Below are positions 10,601-17,415 of a DNA stretch of 64,000 nt, one piece after another; the first letter of the stretch is position 1; the number at the start of each line of letters is the position of its first letter. Made by a program: the position numbers and the translations under genes. Under the pieces are notes generated by a model, which ran no database searches, had not been told where the DNA came from, and was given only the letters and a program-made list of their open reading frames with translations. The DNA comes from Natronosalvus amylolyticus (GTDB taxonomy: Archaea; Halobacteriota; Halobacteria; Halobacteriales; Natrialbaceae): positions 2,480,001 through 2,544,000 of the forward strand of contig NZ_CP101156.1 in NCBI RefSeq assembly GCF_024298845.1, read 5' to 3'.

Positions 10601-10807
10601 AAGTCCCAGCGTGACCGGATCAAGAACATCAAACAACTCATCAGTGACGTCGAAGAGGAGTACGACGACGGTGCCCCAATCGACGTGGTGTTAGAGCGGG
10701 CCGAGGAGATCGGGATGGACGAGTCGAAGGCCGAACACGAAATCGAGAAACTCAAACAGAAGGGTGAGGTGTACGAGCCGAGTACGAACAATCTGCGGAC
10801 GACGTGA
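4640..10807 (+). CDS. mcm: Replicative DNA helicase MCM precursor with three inteins
   Basis: The open frame encodes 2055 aa. Removing three inteins (residues 334-509, 537-1070, 1110-1754) leaves a 700-aa extein, the normal length of a haloarchaeal MCM. MCM forms the hexameric 3'-5' helicase at the replication fork. The extein has the N-terminal OB-fold with a zinc motif (C136/C139 and C158/C161), Walker A GDPGTGK (327-333) split directly after the Lys, the SSAGL/TAAAVRD region, Walker B with DELDKM, an arginine-finger-type SRFDL and a C-terminal winged helix. A TATA-like atttata at about 4607-4613 lies about 30 nt before the ATG. All three insertions sit in the most conserved ATPase motifs, so the protein should be inactive until spliced. 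Confidence 0.95.
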   Translation: MAQAGNSELVDAFEQFFRNYYDNEIKQLAQRYPNEQRSLYIDWQDLYRFDPNLADDYLSQPEQLQRYAEEALRLYDLPIDVSLGQAHVRIQNLPDTESPEIREIRARHMNTLVQVRGIVRKATDVRPKIEEAAFECQLCGTLNRIPQSTGDFQEPHECQGCERQGPFRVNFDQSEFVDAQKLRIQESPEGLRGGETPQAIDVNIEDDITGEVTPGDHVSAVGVLRLEQQGNQQEKSPIFDFYMEGMSVQVDEEQFEDMDITDEDKKKIYEISQQPDVYEQMIGSIAPAIYGYEEEKLAMMLQLFSGVTKHLPDGSRIRGDLHMLLIGDPGTGKCVAGNTRVLLGDGCEVPIKDLVESNLDEPKPIDDGWWDHVDFEVPSLQQDGTISNQQATKVWKREAPDQLYRIRTSSGRELEVTPSHPLFVPSTNGFSPRRAEELKPGQTIVTAPNPRPDTNGKRVEATVPDGGVRYTTTAQIESIDSVTPDDDWVYDLEIEGTHNYVSNGVISHNSQMLGYIQNIAPRSVYTSGKGSSSAGLCVTGDTLVHTSEGFRRIRDVATESHPEPVTDETSAERAIDLYTFDRDSGSLEMRPSSHVWRMPKKPCRRIETMRGKELEASRNTPVLTCGDDGIEWIRIADIEPGDHVAMPAYNENTVGDETGNTTIERDTLSIADFLEFTNEKLKLTPESIAHIRKRLCEEFGTLREAAATLELPEDFVYDTIRNRHVPLERLERILEVIDTDLADLSIDRAMLRHGDSIRIPDEFDEDLCYLFGFVVGDGDISVSRRGGNRGLVRISNSDELLLERAADIIDAKFDKQVEVEYHDDRVPCIRLNSATVARLFANLGMECPKNDLEIDSRLTTCEHADAFLRGLLDADGSVSNRSNGGSSIHFSTISEPLAKQVQLMLETYGVNARVRERDRRGVSVLENGYEIESKHVQYHLECYGKDIDRFAAMVGFGCPRKQAALEEITEDAARRDASIPIGGALAAVEGATGEYYMNCHRGDHPGRGRAKRIVDDLDLGPLEPLVEEAATAQLYWDEVAAAVDTGEKEVFDLTVPETHNFVANGIVTHNTAAAVRDDFGDGQQWTLEAGALVLADQGIAAVDELDKMRCVTGDTLVQAGDGIKPIREIAHEAALNGAVEHLENGRTIRDVDTNVWTMTDDGSLVKRDVLAVHEYEAPDELWQVELESGEQIMTTADHPFFVLEKGSRTEVSAENLTTGDWVYVPNSIPTEITDGGVTTLPVQNSSPRSSVSPLEPAFGAILGYLAGDGNIFYNRQEGCYGFRFTNKEEQLLGHFEEVCVEALGKSPVRHPSEQRADGVKTVRLHGKPYVDKLLNSGANLETYDGKRLPDAVSASSKETKAAFIRALADSEATVGKRAVKIYSSSYELLLGTKMLLLEFGVSSQIQTRERPRGRDLYVLAITSKISLKAFNRDIGFTLHRKQKALEEACDRTAGTRTILDVLPECGPLFEQARGGLRLYQSECGLRNSATYCNFENGDANTSLRLAKTIIETFKRRKRNAQSDFDELKTETSWDRLEELRNRYHISQSELAAEMAISQQQLSARWGTQIELRERVRNRLRSLLKIPSTVDLTPLEELIEGDVKWRRVASVTPVESQEHVDGRISVLKERLAEVTGTADPDCALEAASSLLNERDESIENWCKLRQEIDRYGITFQDIATELAVDSSTISRWFSGKVDIGNFDSVHAVCDDLIEEKCTQIQLLYSEIERRSEPKVYDLTVEGTHNFIANGMVVHNSEDRSAMHEALEQQKISVSKAGINATLKSRCSLLGAANPKYGRFDQYEPIGEQIELEPALISRFDLIFTVTDQPDEEKDRNLAEHILNTNYAGELTTQRQQMSSVEVSTDEIEAMTEKVDPVIDADLLRKYIAYSKQNCHPRMTEEAREAIRDFYVDLRSKGADEDAPVPVTARKLEGLVRLSEASARVRISDTVEIEDAERVIDIVRSCLQDIGVDPETGEFDADIVEAGTSKSQRDRIKNIKQLISDVEEEYDDGAPIDVVLERAEEIGMDESKAEHEIEKLKQKGEVYEPSTNNLRTT
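5639..6166 (+). mobile_element. Intein 1 of MCM (mini-intein, Walker A site)
   Basis: 176 aa, from Cys334 to Asn509. It inserts after GDPGTGK, with Ser510 as +1 residue. Block A is CVAGNTRVLLGDG, block B has the canonical T-x-x-H (EVTPSHPLF), block F is DWVYDLEIEGTHNYVSNG and block G ends VISHN. The sequence joins blocks B and F with only a short linker and no LAGLIDADG motif, so the homing endonuclease has been lost. All residues needed for class 1 splicing are present. Confidence 0.93.
6248..7849 (+). mobile_element. Intein 2 of MCM with LAGLIDADG endonuclease
   Basis: 534 aa, Cys537 to Asn1070, inserted after SSSAGL with Thr1071 as +1. Block A is CVTGDTLVHTSEGF; block G is VANGIVTHN. A LAGLIDADG endonuclease is present with both motifs: YLFGFVVGDGDIS (about residues 768-780) and FLRGLLDADGSVS (about 867-879). 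Between block B and the endonuclease lies a small helical segment that may be DNA-binding. Block B reads ELEASRNTPVLT, so the usual Thr-x-x-His is replaced by Ser-x-x-Thr. Confidence 0.93.
7967..9901 (+). mobile_element. Intein 3 of MCM with endonuclease and two HTH segments
   Basis: 645 aa, Cys1110 to Asn1754, inserted after DELDKMR with Ser1755 as +1. Block A is CVTGDTLVQAGDG, block B has TTADHPFF (T-x-x-H present), block G is ANGMVVHN. A LAGLIDADG domain has ILGYLAGDGNIF (about 1262-1274) and a degenerate second motif FIRALADSEATVG (about 1366-1378). After it come two helix-turn-helix-like segments, SQSELAAEMAISQQQLSARW (about 1547-1566) and FQDIATELAVDSSTISRWF (about 1674-1692). The second lies in about 117 residues inserted between VASVTPVES and KVYDLTVEG, that is, inside the block F hairpin. 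Its DNA is visibly A+T-richer than the extein, suggesting recent acquisition. Confidence 0.92.
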
Positions 10808-10888
10808 AGAGGGCGTATTTTCAGCGGCCGTCGTCTTCGAAGCGTATCCTTCATACTTACTCGAGTGATCTGTTGGGTATATTGCAGT

Positions 10889-11785
10889 TCACTTCATCGA
10901 ACACTCGCCAAGCAGTTCGACGGTCGATCGAACGGTAGCTGGCGTGACGTCTGCGACGCTGGCAGCCTCAGCCTGCGTGATCGAAACCGAACTCTCGAGA
11001 TGCTGGGCGGCTGCGTACAGGCAGCCTGCGGCGACGCCACAGGGGTTTCGGCCGCCGATGAGCCGGTTCTCGAGCAGGCTTTGGACCGACTGTTTGGCGT
11101 GTCGTTCGATACTCGTATCGAGGTCGAGTTTGGAGGCAAATCGCGGGAGATACTGGCTCGGGTCTATTGGACCCACAGGGAGACCGAGCTCCCTGTTGAG
11201 GGCGTCGTAGGCGGCTTTGAGTTCGTCCGTCGTCGCTTTCGCCTCACTGACAATCTCTTCGACTGTTCGTGGAATCGAGAGAATTCGACAGACTGCATAG
11301 ATGGCTGCGGCGGCAAAGCCCTCGAGTGAGCGGCCCTGAAAGAGATTTTCTTTCTGCGCGGATGTATATAATGAGCACGCCTGCTCCTGAACCGAACGGG
11401 GTAACGAGAGGTGCCCGATGAGCGACCGAATCTCGGTGAACCCGTATACGCGGTTTCGATCGGCTTTCGTCGGGATTCGAGCCCGGTTGTGTTCTCGGCG
11501 GAGTCGATGCATTTGTCGACGTTTTCGCCCGGTGAGTCGACTGCTCGAGCCGTACCCGATTTCGGTGGAGAGTCCACGGTCGTGCCGAGAACGGGTGAGC
11601 GGGGCACCGGTACGACGTTGTGATCCGTTCGAGTCGTCGAACGAACGCCATTCGGGTCCGGGATCGATTCGGTCTTCGCTACAGATGAGTCCGCATTGTT
11701 CACAGAGTCGCTCGGCGTTCTTCTCGCGAATACGGCCAGCACATTCGGGACAGCGTTCGGGATCGGGAACGTCGCTTCGCTCCAT
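10889..11785 (-). CDS. tfb: Transcription initiation factor IIB (TFB)
   Basis: A 298-aa general transcription factor that bridges TBP-DNA and RNA polymerase. The N-terminal zinc ribbon has C12/C15 and C28/C31 (CPEC, CEQC). A linker of about 60 residues with the B-reader-type basic stretch (RLTGRKRRQMHRLRREH) leads to two cyclin-like repeats (about 110-195 and 205-295). Start: ATG at 11785 is preferred over GTG 11800 because an A/T-rich TATA element (11805-11817, minus strand) is centred 26-27 nt upstream, giving a leaderless mRNA. Haloarchaea carry several tfb paralogues; which one this is cannot be told. It is convergent with mcm. Confidence 0.92.
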   Translation of the reverse strand: MERSDVPDPERCPECAGRIREKNAERLCEQCGLICSEDRIDPGPEWRSFDDSNGSQRRTGAPLTRSRHDRGLSTEIGYGSSSRLTGRKRRQMHRLRREHNRARIPTKADRNRVYGFTEIRSLIGHLSLPRSVQEQACSLYTSAQKENLFQGRSLEGFAAAAIYAVCRILSIPRTVEEIVSEAKATTDELKAAYDALNRELGLPVGPIDPSQYLPRFASKLDLDTSIERHAKQSVQSLLENRLIGGRNPCGVAAGCLYAAAQHLESSVSITQAEAASVADVTPATVRSTVELLGECSMK

Positions 11786-11802
11786 TGGTAGTTGTTTCAC
11801 TC

Positions 11803-11838
11803 GGTATTTTATTTAAACTAAAGGATATGGACCATATC
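11803..11838 (-). promoter_or_regulatory. tfb promoter with adjacent perfect palindrome
   Basis: On the minus strand, TTTAAATAAAATA (11817-11805) lies 26-27 nt before the tfb ATG. Directly upstream of this TATA/BRE region is the perfect inverted repeat GATATGGACCATATC (11824-11838; 7-bp arms, one central base). A repressor or activator site is inferred from its position. Confidence 0.55.
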
Positions 11839-11918
11839 AAAGGGGTGAAAATAGGTTAACATCTCGATATAGTCTCGAGTGCGTCCGTATCCCGTCGATT
11901 GGTGGCAAAAACCAACTC

Positions 11919-12578
11919 TCACTCGCCTCGAGCCAGTCGTGTCCCGATTCGTTCTGGTAATCCGGCGGTCGTGACGGCGGTCTGTACGCGGTCGATGTCG
12001 TATTCGACACGGTTGGTTGTCACGTCCCGTTCCGCGAGATCGAGCACGGCATATGCGGCACGCGAATCGCCGTCGCGGGGTTGGCCGACGCTGCCTGGGT
12101 TGACGACGACGCCACCCCCGTAGCGTTCGACGTGCTGTACGTGGGTGTGGCCGAGCACCAGTACCGATTCGTCCTCGAGGAGTCGCGGCGAGAAATCCTT
12201 CGGATAGGTGTAGCGGTCGGGGTCGTCCGGATGACCGTGGACCAGTTTGATCCGCTCGTCGAAACACGTCCGTTCGTCCGGCAGCGCGGCCAGCCACTCC
12301 CGCTGGGGCGTCTCGAGGTGCTCGAGCGCGTACTCGACGCCGGCCTGCGCCATCCGATTGAACCGGAAGCCGGTTTCGCGGACGACGGCTCTGTCGTGAT
12401 TGCCCATTACTGTCGGTACGTCGAGTTCCCGGAGCGTATCCACGCACTCGCCCGGCCAGGGATTGTAGCCGACGACGTCGCCCGCACAGACGATTGCATC
12501 GACCGCTGGACAGTCCTCGAGGACGGCCTCGAGGGCGGGAAGGTTCCCGTGGATGTCCGAAATGAGTCCGACCTGCAT
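11919..12578 (-). CDS. Calcineurin-like metallophosphoesterase (YfcE type)
   Basis: A 219-aa binuclear-metal phosphoesterase. Motifs appear in order: D-x-H in LISDIHGN (D8, H10), GDxxG in CAGDVVGYNPWPGEC, GNHD near residue 60, HGHP near 112 and GHTH near 140. The C-terminus NPGSVGQPRDGD is typical of the YfcE/MJ0936 group. These enzymes hydrolyse phosphodiesters; the physiological substrate is not predictable. ATG 12578 is chosen over an upstream in-frame start because the first strand MQVGLISDIHG begins there. It lies between tfb and purO on the same strand. Confidence 0.88.
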   Translation of the reverse strand: MQVGLISDIHGNLPALEAVLEDCPAVDAIVCAGDVVGYNPWPGECVDTLRELDVPTVMGNHDRAVVRETGFRFNRMAQAGVEYALEHLETPQREWLAALPDERTCFDERIKLVHGHPDDPDRYTYPKDFSPRLLEDESVLVLGHTHVQHVERYGGGVVVNPGSVGQPRDGDSRAAYAVLDLAERDVTTNRVEYDIDRVQTAVTTAGLPERIGTRLARGE

Positions 12579-12674
12579 GGCTCGAGGTGACGGCTGCAAG
12601 ATGTTTGTAACTGACGGCGCTGATGAATTGGATCTAGCGGTGAGCGAAATCTCGCGGGGCGAAAGCAGTGTCGA

Positions 12675-13268
12675 CTACTGACCGCCGTTGTCGATAGCGG
12701 TCTCGAAGCCGTCCTCGGTTCGAACGACCCCAGCAGCACAGACCGCGTGTTCGAACTCGCTCTCGAGAGCTTCGCTGGCGGCGACGTCGGCACTCGGGGC
12801 GTCGAAGTCGAACGCCTCTGGGGTGTCTTTCTCGTAGGTCGCAACGAGGGTCGGTTCGTCGACGGTCTCGACCAGCAGAGCGTCGCGGCGGACGGTGGCG
12901 ATCAGGGCCTCGCCGTCGGCGTCGATGGTGGCGGCAATTCGGGGGGTGTCGTAGTCGTCCTTCTCGAAATCGAGCGCGAGAAGCGCAGTTGCCAGGGCGT
13001 CTCGAGCCGGGTAGCCCATCTCGAGTTTTTCGGCGATGGGGTCAACGTGTGAGCCGTTACCGAAGGCGACCGTCTCGCTCGTCGGCGTGTCGACGACGCG
13101 CAGACAGTTGTAGGCGACGTAGGGGTTGTCCGTCTCGGGGGCGTCTTCGGTCGGGCCGACGGTGAGGGCGTCTTCACGGGCGGTAATCCGGCGGTTGGGG
13201 AACGATCTCGAGGAAACGCGGTAGGCACCGACGTCCGGGCCGACGACGACGAAGCGTCCGATGTACAT
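12675..13268 (-). CDS. purO: Archaeal IMP cyclohydrolase PurO
   Basis: A 197-aa enzyme for the last step of de novo purine synthesis, closing FAICAR to IMP. The archaeal PurO signature is clear: N-terminus [20 protein letters not shown], then [16 protein letters not shown], and a mid-section [13 protein letters not shown] with [20 protein letters not shown]. Length matches the family (about 190-200 aa). It is unrelated to bacterial PurH. It is transcribed leftward and ends 97 bp before the metallophosphoesterase start. Confidence 0.93.
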   Translation of the reverse strand: MYIGRFVVVGPDVGAYRVSSRSFPNRRITAREDALTVGPTEDAPETDNPYVAYNCLRVVDTPTSETVAFGNGSHVDPIAEKLEMGYPARDALATALLALDFEKDDYDTPRIAATIDADGEALIATVRRDALLVETVDEPTLVATYEKDTPEAFDFDAPSADVAASEALESEFEHAVCAAGVVRTEDGFETAIDNGGQ

Positions 13269-13398
13269 ACGCGTTCGTGCGTATCTCGAGGGAAAATAGG
13301 TATCGATCTATGCATGTCTGTCCCTTGTGGCGCTGGCTTCCGATGGAGCGGGCCGAAGGCATCATGGGATTTATAGCGTCTAGTTGTCATTACTTGCC

Positions 13399-13974
13399 AT
13401 GAAAACGGTCAGGGCCGGCGATCCGGAATCGCTCGAGTTCGGGGACGGCAGCCAACGCCACACTCTCACAGGGATCCTTGGGGCGACGGACGTGGCGATC
13501 AACCGGTACCGAATCGCTCCGGGGGACGGCCTCCCCGGGGGGCTCCACACCCACATGGACCAGGAAGAGGTGTTCTACGTCCTCGCGGGGACGGTTACCT
13601 TCGAAACAATGGGGGGAACGGTCACGCTCGAGGAAGGCGAGGCCATCCGATTCGGCCGTGGCGAGTACCAGTCCGGGAAAAACGAGGGGGATCGTGACCT
13701 CCTCGTCCTGGCGATCGGTGCCCCTCGTGAGACGGACGATATCCGGATTCCGGTCGACTGTCCCGCCTGTGGGCACGGCAATCTCCAGTTACGAATCGGT
13801 GGACAGGAGGTGGACTTTCGCTGTGCCGAGTGTGACGGGGAGTTCATTCCGGATGACTGCCCCCAGTGTGGACACGACGAACTTCGCGTCACTCGAGGTG
13901 GGGACGGAGCGACCGTCGTCAGGTGTGAAAGCTGTGAGAGTGAGTTCGAACACCCGCCGATTCGGATGGAATAG
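13399..13974 (+). CDS. Cupin protein with C-terminal zinc ribbons
   Basis: A 191-aa two-part protein. Residues 15-110 form a cupin barrel with metal-ligand motif GGLHTHMDQEE and the second motif GEAIRFGRGEYQSGKN. The C-terminal 80 residues hold four CxxC knuckles (CPAC, CAEC, CPQC, CESC), likely two zinc ribbons. The start at 13399 is supported by a TATA-like tttata at about 13370-13375, giving a leaderless transcript. A regulatory or metal-sensing role is possible; no substrate is evident. It is divergent from purO and upstream of tRNA-Gln. Confidence 0.8.
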   Translation: MKTVRAGDPESLEFGDGSQRHTLTGILGATDVAINRYRIAPGDGLPGGLHTHMDQEEVFYVLAGTVTFETMGGTVTLEEGEAIRFGRGEYQSGKNEGDRDLLVLAIGAPRETDDIRIPVDCPACGHGNLQLRIGGQEVDFRCAECDGEFIPDDCPQCGHDELRVTRGGDGATVVRCESCESEFEHPPIRME

Positions 13975-14094
13975 CAGCGAACGGGTAGCTATGGCGGGGA
14001 CTGGCCAACGAGCACGAGCGTTTCGCTCTCCGGCGGAGCAGTGGTCCGAACCCGACAATCATAAATACACCCCGAACAAACTCACGCTGCACGC

Positions 14095-14167
14095 AGACCC
14101 ATGGGGTAGCGGCCAATCCTGAAGCCTTCTGGGGGCTTCGACCCAGGTTCGAATCCTGGTGGGTCTA
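14095..14167 (+). tRNA. tRNA-Gln(CUG)
   Basis: A 73-nt cloverleaf. Acceptor AGACCCA (14095-14101) pairs with TGGGTCT (14160-14166), discriminator A. The anticodon stem AAGCC/GGCTT holds loop TTCTGGG, anticodon CTG. The T arm is CCAGG-TTCGAAT-CCTGG. A TATA-like cataaatac lies at about 14060-14068, some 30 nt upstream. Confidence 0.95.
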
Positions 14168-14310
14168 CTTCTTACATTTCAACTCGAACGAATCCAGACC
14201 TACGTCTCCTGATCTCCAGTGGAAATGAAGGGGTTTGTGGTACACTCGTCCCATTCTCACAGCACTTGCCACACCAGAAACTTTAGACGCTCGAGGCCCG
14301 TGTCATCGGT

Positions 14311-15021
14311 ATGAACCGGCGCGAACTGGTGGCTGTGGCTGGCTCGCTGTCGCTCGGGAGTCTCGCCGGGTGTCTGGGTACACTCGGTGACGACGAGTCG
14401 TCGAACTACTGGCCCTCGAGTTACGACACGATGGACTACGAGGACGTAACCGTCCCGCTGGTTCCCCTCGAGGACGCGTTCGAGTGGTACGAAGCCGACG
14501 ACACCCGGTACGTGGACACTCGAGGACCTGGCCAGTACGCCAGTGCCCACATTTCTGGGGCGGTGTTGAGTTCGGCTCCTGACGGCGAGGAAGACGACCC
14601 GACTGAGGATTGGGATCTTGACACGCGAATCGTTACCTATTGTGACTGTCCACACTCACTTGCAGCGATGCGAGCGAGTCGCCTGCGACAGGCGGGCTTC
14701 GAGAACGTCTACGCCCTCGATGATGGGTTTCCAGCGTGGCGGGACGCCGGCCATTCCGTCGTGACTGAGGAGGGGACCGATTCGATCGATGCCTACGAAA
14801 TCGTCGGCCGCTCGAGTCCCGACTACGCCGACGAGTACGTCTGGCTGTCGACGGTCGACGGTGCCCAGCGTGAGATCACCCAGGTGCAAGCCGATGGCTC
14901 CTACGAACTCACCGTCCGGTTTTCCGGAATCGACCGCGATACCGTGTTAGCCCTCGAGGCACCGGAGTACGAACTCGAGGCGACTCTCGAAGAACTGACG
15001 GCTGGCGTGGTCACTGCGTGA
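14311..15021 (+). CDS. Tat-exported rhodanese-like lipoprotein
   Basis: A 236-aa protein. The N-terminus MNRRELVAVAGSLSLGSLAG followed by Cys is a twin-arginine signal with an archaeal lipobox, so the protein is likely anchored outside the cytoplasmic membrane. A rhodanese domain follows (about residues 45-160): VDTRGPGQYASAHISGAV, then VTYCDCPHSLAAMRA with the candidate catalytic Cys, and a closing FPAWRDAGH. The C-terminal 75 residues form an extra beta-rich extension. Likely role: sulfur or persulfide transfer outside the cell. The last 30 bp before the stop are duplicated just downstream. Confidence 0.85.
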   Translation: MNRRELVAVAGSLSLGSLAGCLGTLGDDESSNYWPSSYDTMDYEDVTVPLVPLEDAFEWYEADDTRYVDTRGPGQYASAHISGAVLSSAPDGEEDDPTEDWDLDTRIVTYCDCPHSLAAMRASRLRQAGFENVYALDDGFPAWRDAGHSVVTEEGTDSIDAYEIVGRSSPDYADEYVWLSTVDGAQREITQVQADGSYELTVRFSGIDRDTVLALEAPEYELEATLEELTAGVVTA

Positions 15022-15051
15022 TCGAAGAACTGACGGCTGGCGTGGTCACTG
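14987..15051 (+). repeat. Tandem duplication of the rhodanese gene 3' end
   Basis: A 30-bp sequence at 14987-15016 is repeated exactly at 15022-15051 with a 5-bp spacer carrying the stop codon. The first copy encodes the last residues of the lipoprotein; the second is non-coding. Confidence 0.9.
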
Positions 15052-15203
15052 TCTGCTACTGGTCGTCGTGACTCCCTGACACCGCTTGTCACCAGCGTTT
15101 CGTATCACTTCTCGTTCTGATCGGCGAGCCCCTTAGGGTTCTCGAGGCCCTATTTTCCGTTACTCACTGCAGGCCATCCGACCCATACCATTCGACCACG
15201 ACC

Positions 15204-15863
15204 ATGCACACCATCGCCTCCCCGAAAACCTCGCTTTCGCTGCCTGCTGGCCCCTCGCTTCCGGACCGGTCCCGGCGCGCTCGAGTCGAACCCATGTCCG
15301 TCCTCGCACTCGGCGGCGGCCTCTACGAGGTCGAAACCGACGACGAGACGACGTATCTGGTCGACCTCGAGGCTGGCCGCTGTACGTGTCCGGATCACGC
15401 GTTCCGGGACGCACGTTGTAAACACGTTCGACGGGTTGCCATCGAGATTACCGAGGGTCGAACCCCGCCACCGGGGCAGGTTGCAGTCCCCTGTTTCGAC
15501 TGTGGGGAGCCGGCTTTTATCGACGAAACTCGAGCGCCGACCGAGGAACCAGCGTACTGTCCGGGCCACCGGCTTCGACCGGGTGATCGGGTTCGCGACC
15601 GAGAAACCGACGATGAACTCGTCGTCGTCGGGCAGTCGCGGCGGCCGGCCGAGACGGTTCGGATCGACGCGGCTGATACGACGGTCGCAGGGTACCCCAC
15701 GAACCGGCGCTACAGTCCAACCGTTCCCGTCGTGGGAGCGATCTATCCCCACGCCACAATCGATGCCACGGGACCGACTCCCGAGTCGCTGCGAGTGTAC
15801 GTCTTCCCGCGGACGCGCCTCGAGAAACTTCGAAATCCGCTGGGGGAGTCGAACGTCTCGTGA
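15204..15863 (+). CDS. SWIM zinc-finger protein
   Basis: A 219-aa protein with a SWIM zinc finger at about residues 52-76 (CTC then CKH; C-x-C-x(n)-C-x-H), preceded by a beta-hairpin (LYEVETDDETTYLVDL). A second cysteine group (CFDC and YCPGH, about 98-118) suggests another zinc site. A halophile-specific beta-rich region (about 120-215) ends the protein. SWIM domains bind DNA or proteins; the partner is unknown. ATG 15204 is kept because the RSRRARVEPMSV segment before the SWIM domain looks family-typical. Confidence 0.8.
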   Translation: MHTIASPKTSLSLPAGPSLPDRSRRARVEPMSVLALGGGLYEVETDDETTYLVDLEAGRCTCPDHAFRDARCKHVRRVAIEITEGRTPPPGQVAVPCFDCGEPAFIDETRAPTEEPAYCPGHRLRPGDRVRDRETDDELVVVGQSRRPAETVRIDAADTTVAGYPTNRRYSPTVPVVGAIYPHATIDATGPTPESLRVYVFPRTRLEKLRNPLGESNVS

Positions 15864-15958
15864 TCGGTGTCGATCCACTCCGATAGCCGTCGATGTCCCC
15901 TCGAGGAGCCACCCCCACGACCAAACGGTTTTGCCGCCATCGAACGTACGTGCTATCG

Positions 15959-16843
15959 ATGCGCATTCTGGTGGTCGGTGCGACGGGATTCGTCGGGACT
16001 CGGTTGGTGCACGCGCTCGTGGAGCGAGGCCACGAGGTCGTCGCCTTCTCCCGAAGCGCGAGTACCGCGTCGTTTCCGGATGGCGTCGAACCGTTCGACG
16101 GGAACCTCGACGACCCCGAAACGCTCACGGATCTGTGTACGGACGTCGATGTGGCCTACTACCTGATTCACTCGCTGACGGCGGCTGATTTCGCCGAGCG
16201 CGACCGGCGATACGCAACCCGGTTTCGTGATATGGCCACCGAGGCCGGTGTCGACCGCGTAATCTACCTCAGCGGGATTAGCGGTGATGGACGCGACCTT
16301 TCGCCACACCTCGCCTCTCGCCGGGAGGTCGAGGAGATTCTGGGGAACGGGTCGTACGATTTGACTGTTCTTCGGGCGGCCGTGATTATCGGGGCCGAAA
16401 GCGCCAGTTTTCGAATTCTCAACGACCTGACCGAACGGCTGCCGGTGATGGTGGTTCCACAGTGGGTCCGAACGCCGTGTCAACCGATCGCGATTCGGGA
16501 CACCATCACCTATCTGGTCGAACTCCTGGGCGCTGAGGAAACGCGAAGTCGAACGTACGACATCGGCGGCCCAACGGTCTGGTCGTACGAATCACTGCTT
16601 CGACTGACAGCGAACCAGAAGGGCAAACGCATCTACATCATCGCGGTCCCCGTGATGACGCCGGAACTGTCCTCACACTGGCTCCGGCTGACGACCGAAG
16701 TAGAGTATGCAGTCGCTCGAGCGCTCGCCGAAAGCATGCGAAATCCGGTGACCGTTAGCGAAGCGGACGATTTACAACGCGTTATCCCGATCGAACGGAC
16801 GCCCATCGAGTCGGCCGTACGGACGGCGCTCGAGGAAGTCTGA
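15959..16843 (+). CDS. NAD(P)-binding atypical SDR/epimerase-like protein
   Basis: A 294-aa Rossmann-fold protein. The glycine motif GATGFVG (residues 7-13) marks NAD(P) binding. The order VAYYLIHSL, VIYLSGISGDG, LTVLRAAVIIGAESASF and TYDIGGPTVWSYESLL matches the NmrA/NDUFA9-like atypical SDR family, which often lacks the catalytic YxxxK. Redox sensing, quinone or lipid-linked roles are possible; none is shown by the sequence. ATG 15959 is chosen because MRILVVGATG is the natural start of the fold. Confidence 0.85.
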   Translation: MRILVVGATGFVGTRLVHALVERGHEVVAFSRSASTASFPDGVEPFDGNLDDPETLTDLCTDVDVAYYLIHSLTAADFAERDRRYATRFRDMATEAGVDRVIYLSGISGDGRDLSPHLASRREVEEILGNGSYDLTVLRAAVIIGAESASFRILNDLTERLPVMVVPQWVRTPCQPIAIRDTITYLVELLGAEETRSRTYDIGGPTVWSYESLLRLTANQKGKRIYIIAVPVMTPELSSHWLRLTTEVEYAVARALAESMRNPVTVSEADDLQRVIPIERTPIESAVRTALEEV

Positions 16844-16860
16844 AGCCGGTTCTGATACCA

Positions 16861-17280
16861 TCATTTTTCACAATCCGCGTCGGATTTCTCCGCTCGAACC
16901 GCCTCGAGATGTTCCCGGGCACCCGGCTCGAGTGCGTAGGTGCCATGAATGTCGGCGGGTGCTTCTCCGTGTACGACTTTCCCGAACGGGTCGCCGATGG
17001 TGGCGTACAGTCGCTCGAACGCACTGGCGGCCGGTCGGCCGATGCCGCGGGCGGTTAGCGCCCGTTTGACGGCCGCTTCCCCCGCGTGCACGGTGTCGTC
17101 TTCGATGAGCAAGAACACGAACGGGCGGCCGCCGAACTGGGCCTCGAGAAACGCCTGTATCGGTGCTGACTCCCAGGGAACGGCGACGAGGTCGTCCATT
17201 CCGTAGGTAAAGGCGTCGACCGCCGTGTGAAACACCTGTTTCCGGCCATCGTAGACGAGCACCGACGGGGGACTACTCAC
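16861..17280 (-). CDS. DCC/thioredoxin-fold-like protein without its cysteine pair
   Basis: A 139-aa protein if started at GTG 17280; an in-frame TTG start at 17331 would be longer. The opening SVLVYDGRKQVFH aligns by eye with the DCC1/DUF393 thiol-disulfide oxidoreductase motif YDGxCxFC, but both cysteines are replaced. VPWESAPIQAFLEAQFGG, FVFLLIEDDTVHAGEAAVKRAL and the following helices also fit that family. A non-redox relative is therefore inferred. It is convergent with the SDR-like gene and divergent from the acyl-CoA dehydrogenase. Confidence 0.6.
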   Translation of the reverse strand: MSSPPSVLVYDGRKQVFHTAVDAFTYGMDDLVAVPWESAPIQAFLEAQFGGRPFVFLLIEDDTVHAGEAAVKRALTARGIGRPAASAFERLYATIGDPFGKVVHGEAPADIHGTYALEPGAREHLEAVRAEKSDADCEK

Positions 17281-17415
17281 GACGGACAATATGTGATCGA
17301 CGGGCCTGATTCTTTCGAAGCCGGGTATCAAAACCAGGCTCGAAGAAACTCGAGGGAACCGACTACGTGTTGCTCTCGCGCCATTTTAAGCCGCTCCGAA
17401 TCCGACTAGGCGATC

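Noticed and set aside
10865-11329. 154-codon plus-strand frame
   Set aside because: Antisense shadow of tfb.
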